Of a DNA stretch of 64,000 bases, positions 62,474 through 64,000 are shown in pieces (positions within the stretch are counted from its first letter, which is position 1; each line of letters begins with the position of its first letter). The notes under the pieces are model-generated. The model worked only from the letters and a program-made list of their open reading frames with translations. It was not told the DNA's origin and did no database searches. The stretch lies in the NCBI GenBank assembly GCA_016787445.1, contig JAEUTQ010000073.1, forward strand, positions 1 through 64,000, given 5' to 3'. Position numbers and translations under genes: made by a program. This DNA is from Bacteroidia bacterium (GTDB lineage Bacteria > Bacteroidota > Bacteroidia > B-17B0 > Aurantibacillaceae).

Positions 62474-64000
62474 ATGAAAAAGATTATAATAACATCCCTA
62501 GCTATCTCCATATTTATATCCAGCTGTACAAATGGCTTGTATAAAAAAGGGGTAAAAAATTACGACAAACTGGCCTACCACAAAGCCATCGAGAACTTTG
62601 AAAAGTACTTAACAAAGAAGGATGAGCCAATTGACGCTAAAGTAAAATTAGCCAACGCCTATCGCCTGGTAAATGATTACCCGAATGCCGAAAAATGGTA
62701 TTCGCGTATAGTGAATTCAGCCGATATTGATCCAAGTAATTATTTCTACTATGGTAAAATATTAATGAATGCGGGTAAATACGATGAGGCTAAAATCTGG
62801 TTAACAAAGTATTTAGAAAAAGTACCGGATGATTTTGTAGCGGAAATGCTATTGGTGTCTTGCAAATCAATTGACACCTTTAAAAAAGACACAACCCTTT
62901 ATTCAGTAAAAGAAGCTGAAATTCCTGAAATCGCCACTGCATTTGGGGAAACGCCATACGGCAAAGGCATCATGTTTACTGCCGATAAGGTTTCCTTCAA
63001 AAATTCAAACACCTCCACCTGGACCGGACGTTCGTACCTGGATATTTACTTTACAGCCAAAGATGAAAACGGAAAATGGTTAAGTCCGATGTTATTGAAA
63101 GGTGATGTGAACGGAAGATATCATGAAGGTCCTGCTTGTTTTAGCAAAGACGGGAAAGTTGTGTACTTCACCAGAAGTAATTACATAAAAAAGAAACGCG
63201 CTAAAAGTTCTAAGGATGAAAACAACCTTAAGATATTCAGAGCTGAATTAGTAGGCGATAAGTGGACCAATGTTACGGAATGCTCATTTAACAGCGATGA
63301 GTATTCTTGTGGTCACCCTACCATGGCGGATGACGGAAAAACATTGTACTTTATTTCTGACATGCCGGGCGGACTAGGCGGAACAGATATTTACAAAACC
63401 GTTTGTGATGGTGCTTCCTGTACTAAGCCTGAAAATTTAGGAACAGCAGTTAATACGAATGGAAACGAAATGTTCCCATACATGCACAGTGATGGTACAC
63501 TTTATTTTTCATCGGATGCGCATAATAATTTGGGAGGATTGGATGTATTTATGACATCTTATGATGAAAGAAATAAGAAATGGTTGCAGGTTGAAAACCT
63601 TAATTATCCTTTAAATACCAATAAAGATGATTTCGCTTTTGTTTTAAACGAAGACAATAAAACCGGTTATGTTTCCTCAAACCGTGATGAAAATGATAAG
63701 ATTTATGAGATTACTAAAAACGATCCAACTTTTATCTTATCGGGATATGTAAATCAAAAAGGAAAACCAAATCAGGCAATTGATTCGGCGATTATTGAGA
63801 TTCATAACTTAACCACAAAGACAAAAGAAATGGTTCTTACCAACAAAGCCGGCACTTATAAAATCAAACTGAATGCCAAGTGCGAGTACATGGTTAAATC
63901 ATGGAAACCGATGTATTTTACCATTACCCCTCCGAAAAGCTTTTGTATGATTGGTAAAAAAATATCTGAAAACTTCACTGCTAATTTTGAATTGGATCAG
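62474..64000 (+). CDS. PorE-like TPR/PD40 lipoprotein, 3' end outside window
   Basis: 509 codons, open to the right edge. Lipobox ISSC (Cys17), TPRs (YDKLAYHKAIENFEKYL, DYPNAEKWYSRIV, GKYDEAKIWLTKYL) to ~120, PD40-type repeats from ~170 (GPACFSKDGKVVYFTRS, HPTMADDGKTLYFISDMPGGLGGTDIYK, PYMHSDGTLYFSSDAHNNLGGLDVFM), then a carboxypeptidase-regulatory-like domain from ~420 (GYVNQKGKPNQAIDSAIIEI). An OmpA-type peptidoglycan-binding domain is expected beyond the edge. Such PorE-like proteins link T9SS outer-membrane parts to the wall. 9 bp after the PorP gene. Confidence 0.88.
   Translation, partial: MKKIIITSLAISIFISSCTNGLYKKGVKNYDKLAYHKAIENFEKYLTKKDEPIDAKVKLANAYRLVNDYPNAEKWYSRIVNSADIDPSNYFYYGKILMNAGKYDEAKIWLTKYLEKVPDDFVAEMLLVSCKSIDTFKKDTTLYSVKEAEIPEIATAFGETPYGKGIMFTADKVSFKNSNTSTWTGRSYLDIYFTAKDENGKWLSPMLLKGDVNGRYHEGPACFSKDGKVVYFTRSNYIKKKRAKSSKDENNLKIFRAELVGDKWTNVTECSFNSDEYSCGHPTMADDGKTLYFISDMPGGLGGTDIYKTVCDGASCTKPENLGTAVNTNGNEMFPYMHSDGTLYFSSDAHNNLGGLDVFMTSYDERNKKWLQVENLNYPLNTNKDDFAFVLNEDNKTGYVSSNRDENDKIYEITKNDPTFILSGYVNQKGKPNQAIDSAIIEIHNLTTKTKEMVLTNKAGTYKIKLNAKCEYMVKSWKPMYFTITPPKSFCMIGKKISENFTANFELDQ

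Overview
The window reads as a chromosomal segment of a gliding-type member of the Bacteroidota. The evidence is the low GC content, several secreted proteins with type IX secretion (T9SS) sorting domains, a SprB-repeat adhesin next to PorP/SprF and a PorE-like OmpA-type lipoprotein, a PorD-like protein, two-component-type propellers, and Bacteroidota-type promoters (TTG, then TAnnTTTG). No rRNA, tRNA, CRISPR array, transposase or recombinase gene was seen. Family names are from recognition of motifs, not from database searches.

Layout. 1-2937 is the N-terminal part of a repeat-rich secreted adhesin (minus strand, runs off the left edge). 3114-8423 is a minus-strand group: CotH protein with a T9SS tail, a lipoprotein, an M1 aminopeptidase and a HupE/UreJ protein; a DUF6702-like gene is divergent. 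8947-14911 holds a TetR regulator facing an efflux operon: an ABC-transmembrane/HlyD fusion without ATPase, TolC, and three small genes. 14904-22532 (minus) holds a SpoIIE-type phosphatase, a peptide-binding lipoprotein, the conserved PorD-like/coaBC/rpoZ/bamD cluster, and a T9SS cargo protein. 22743-29477 encodes a 2244-residue TPR/PD40/coiled-coil/SPOR protein.

29575-37062 is the most unusual part. About ten short genes of mostly unknown function, all on the plus strand, are separated by 135-230 bp imperfect inverted repeats. Their outer arms look like integron attC R boxes (CCTATAAC or GCCTAAC ... GTTATAGG or GTTAGGC). No integrase is present. Three repeat families recur in the same order (A, X, B, C, A, X', B, C) with different genes between them, and most repeats carry a Bacteroidota -7-like box 65-95 bp before the next start codon. 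I interpret this as an integron-like cassette array without integrase (CALIN-like), possibly with promoters carried inside the recombination sites.

37106-46066 is ordinary chromosome: a giant propeller-SpoIIE sensor, an NlpC/P60 hydrolase, a thiolase, a lipoprotein, another SpoIIE phosphatase, a P-loop kinase and a DUF1684 protein. 46150-49053 is a carotenoid locus (MerR, ECF-like sigma, crtB, crtZ) with clear inverted-repeat operators, but no crtI or crtY. 49056-54460 holds a fourth SpoIIE phosphatase, apparently with an AUC start codon, directly after a fused acyl-CoA mutase (icmF). 54731-64000 is a T9SS/gliding module: SprB-repeat adhesin, PorP/SprF protein and PorE-like protein (cut by the right edge).
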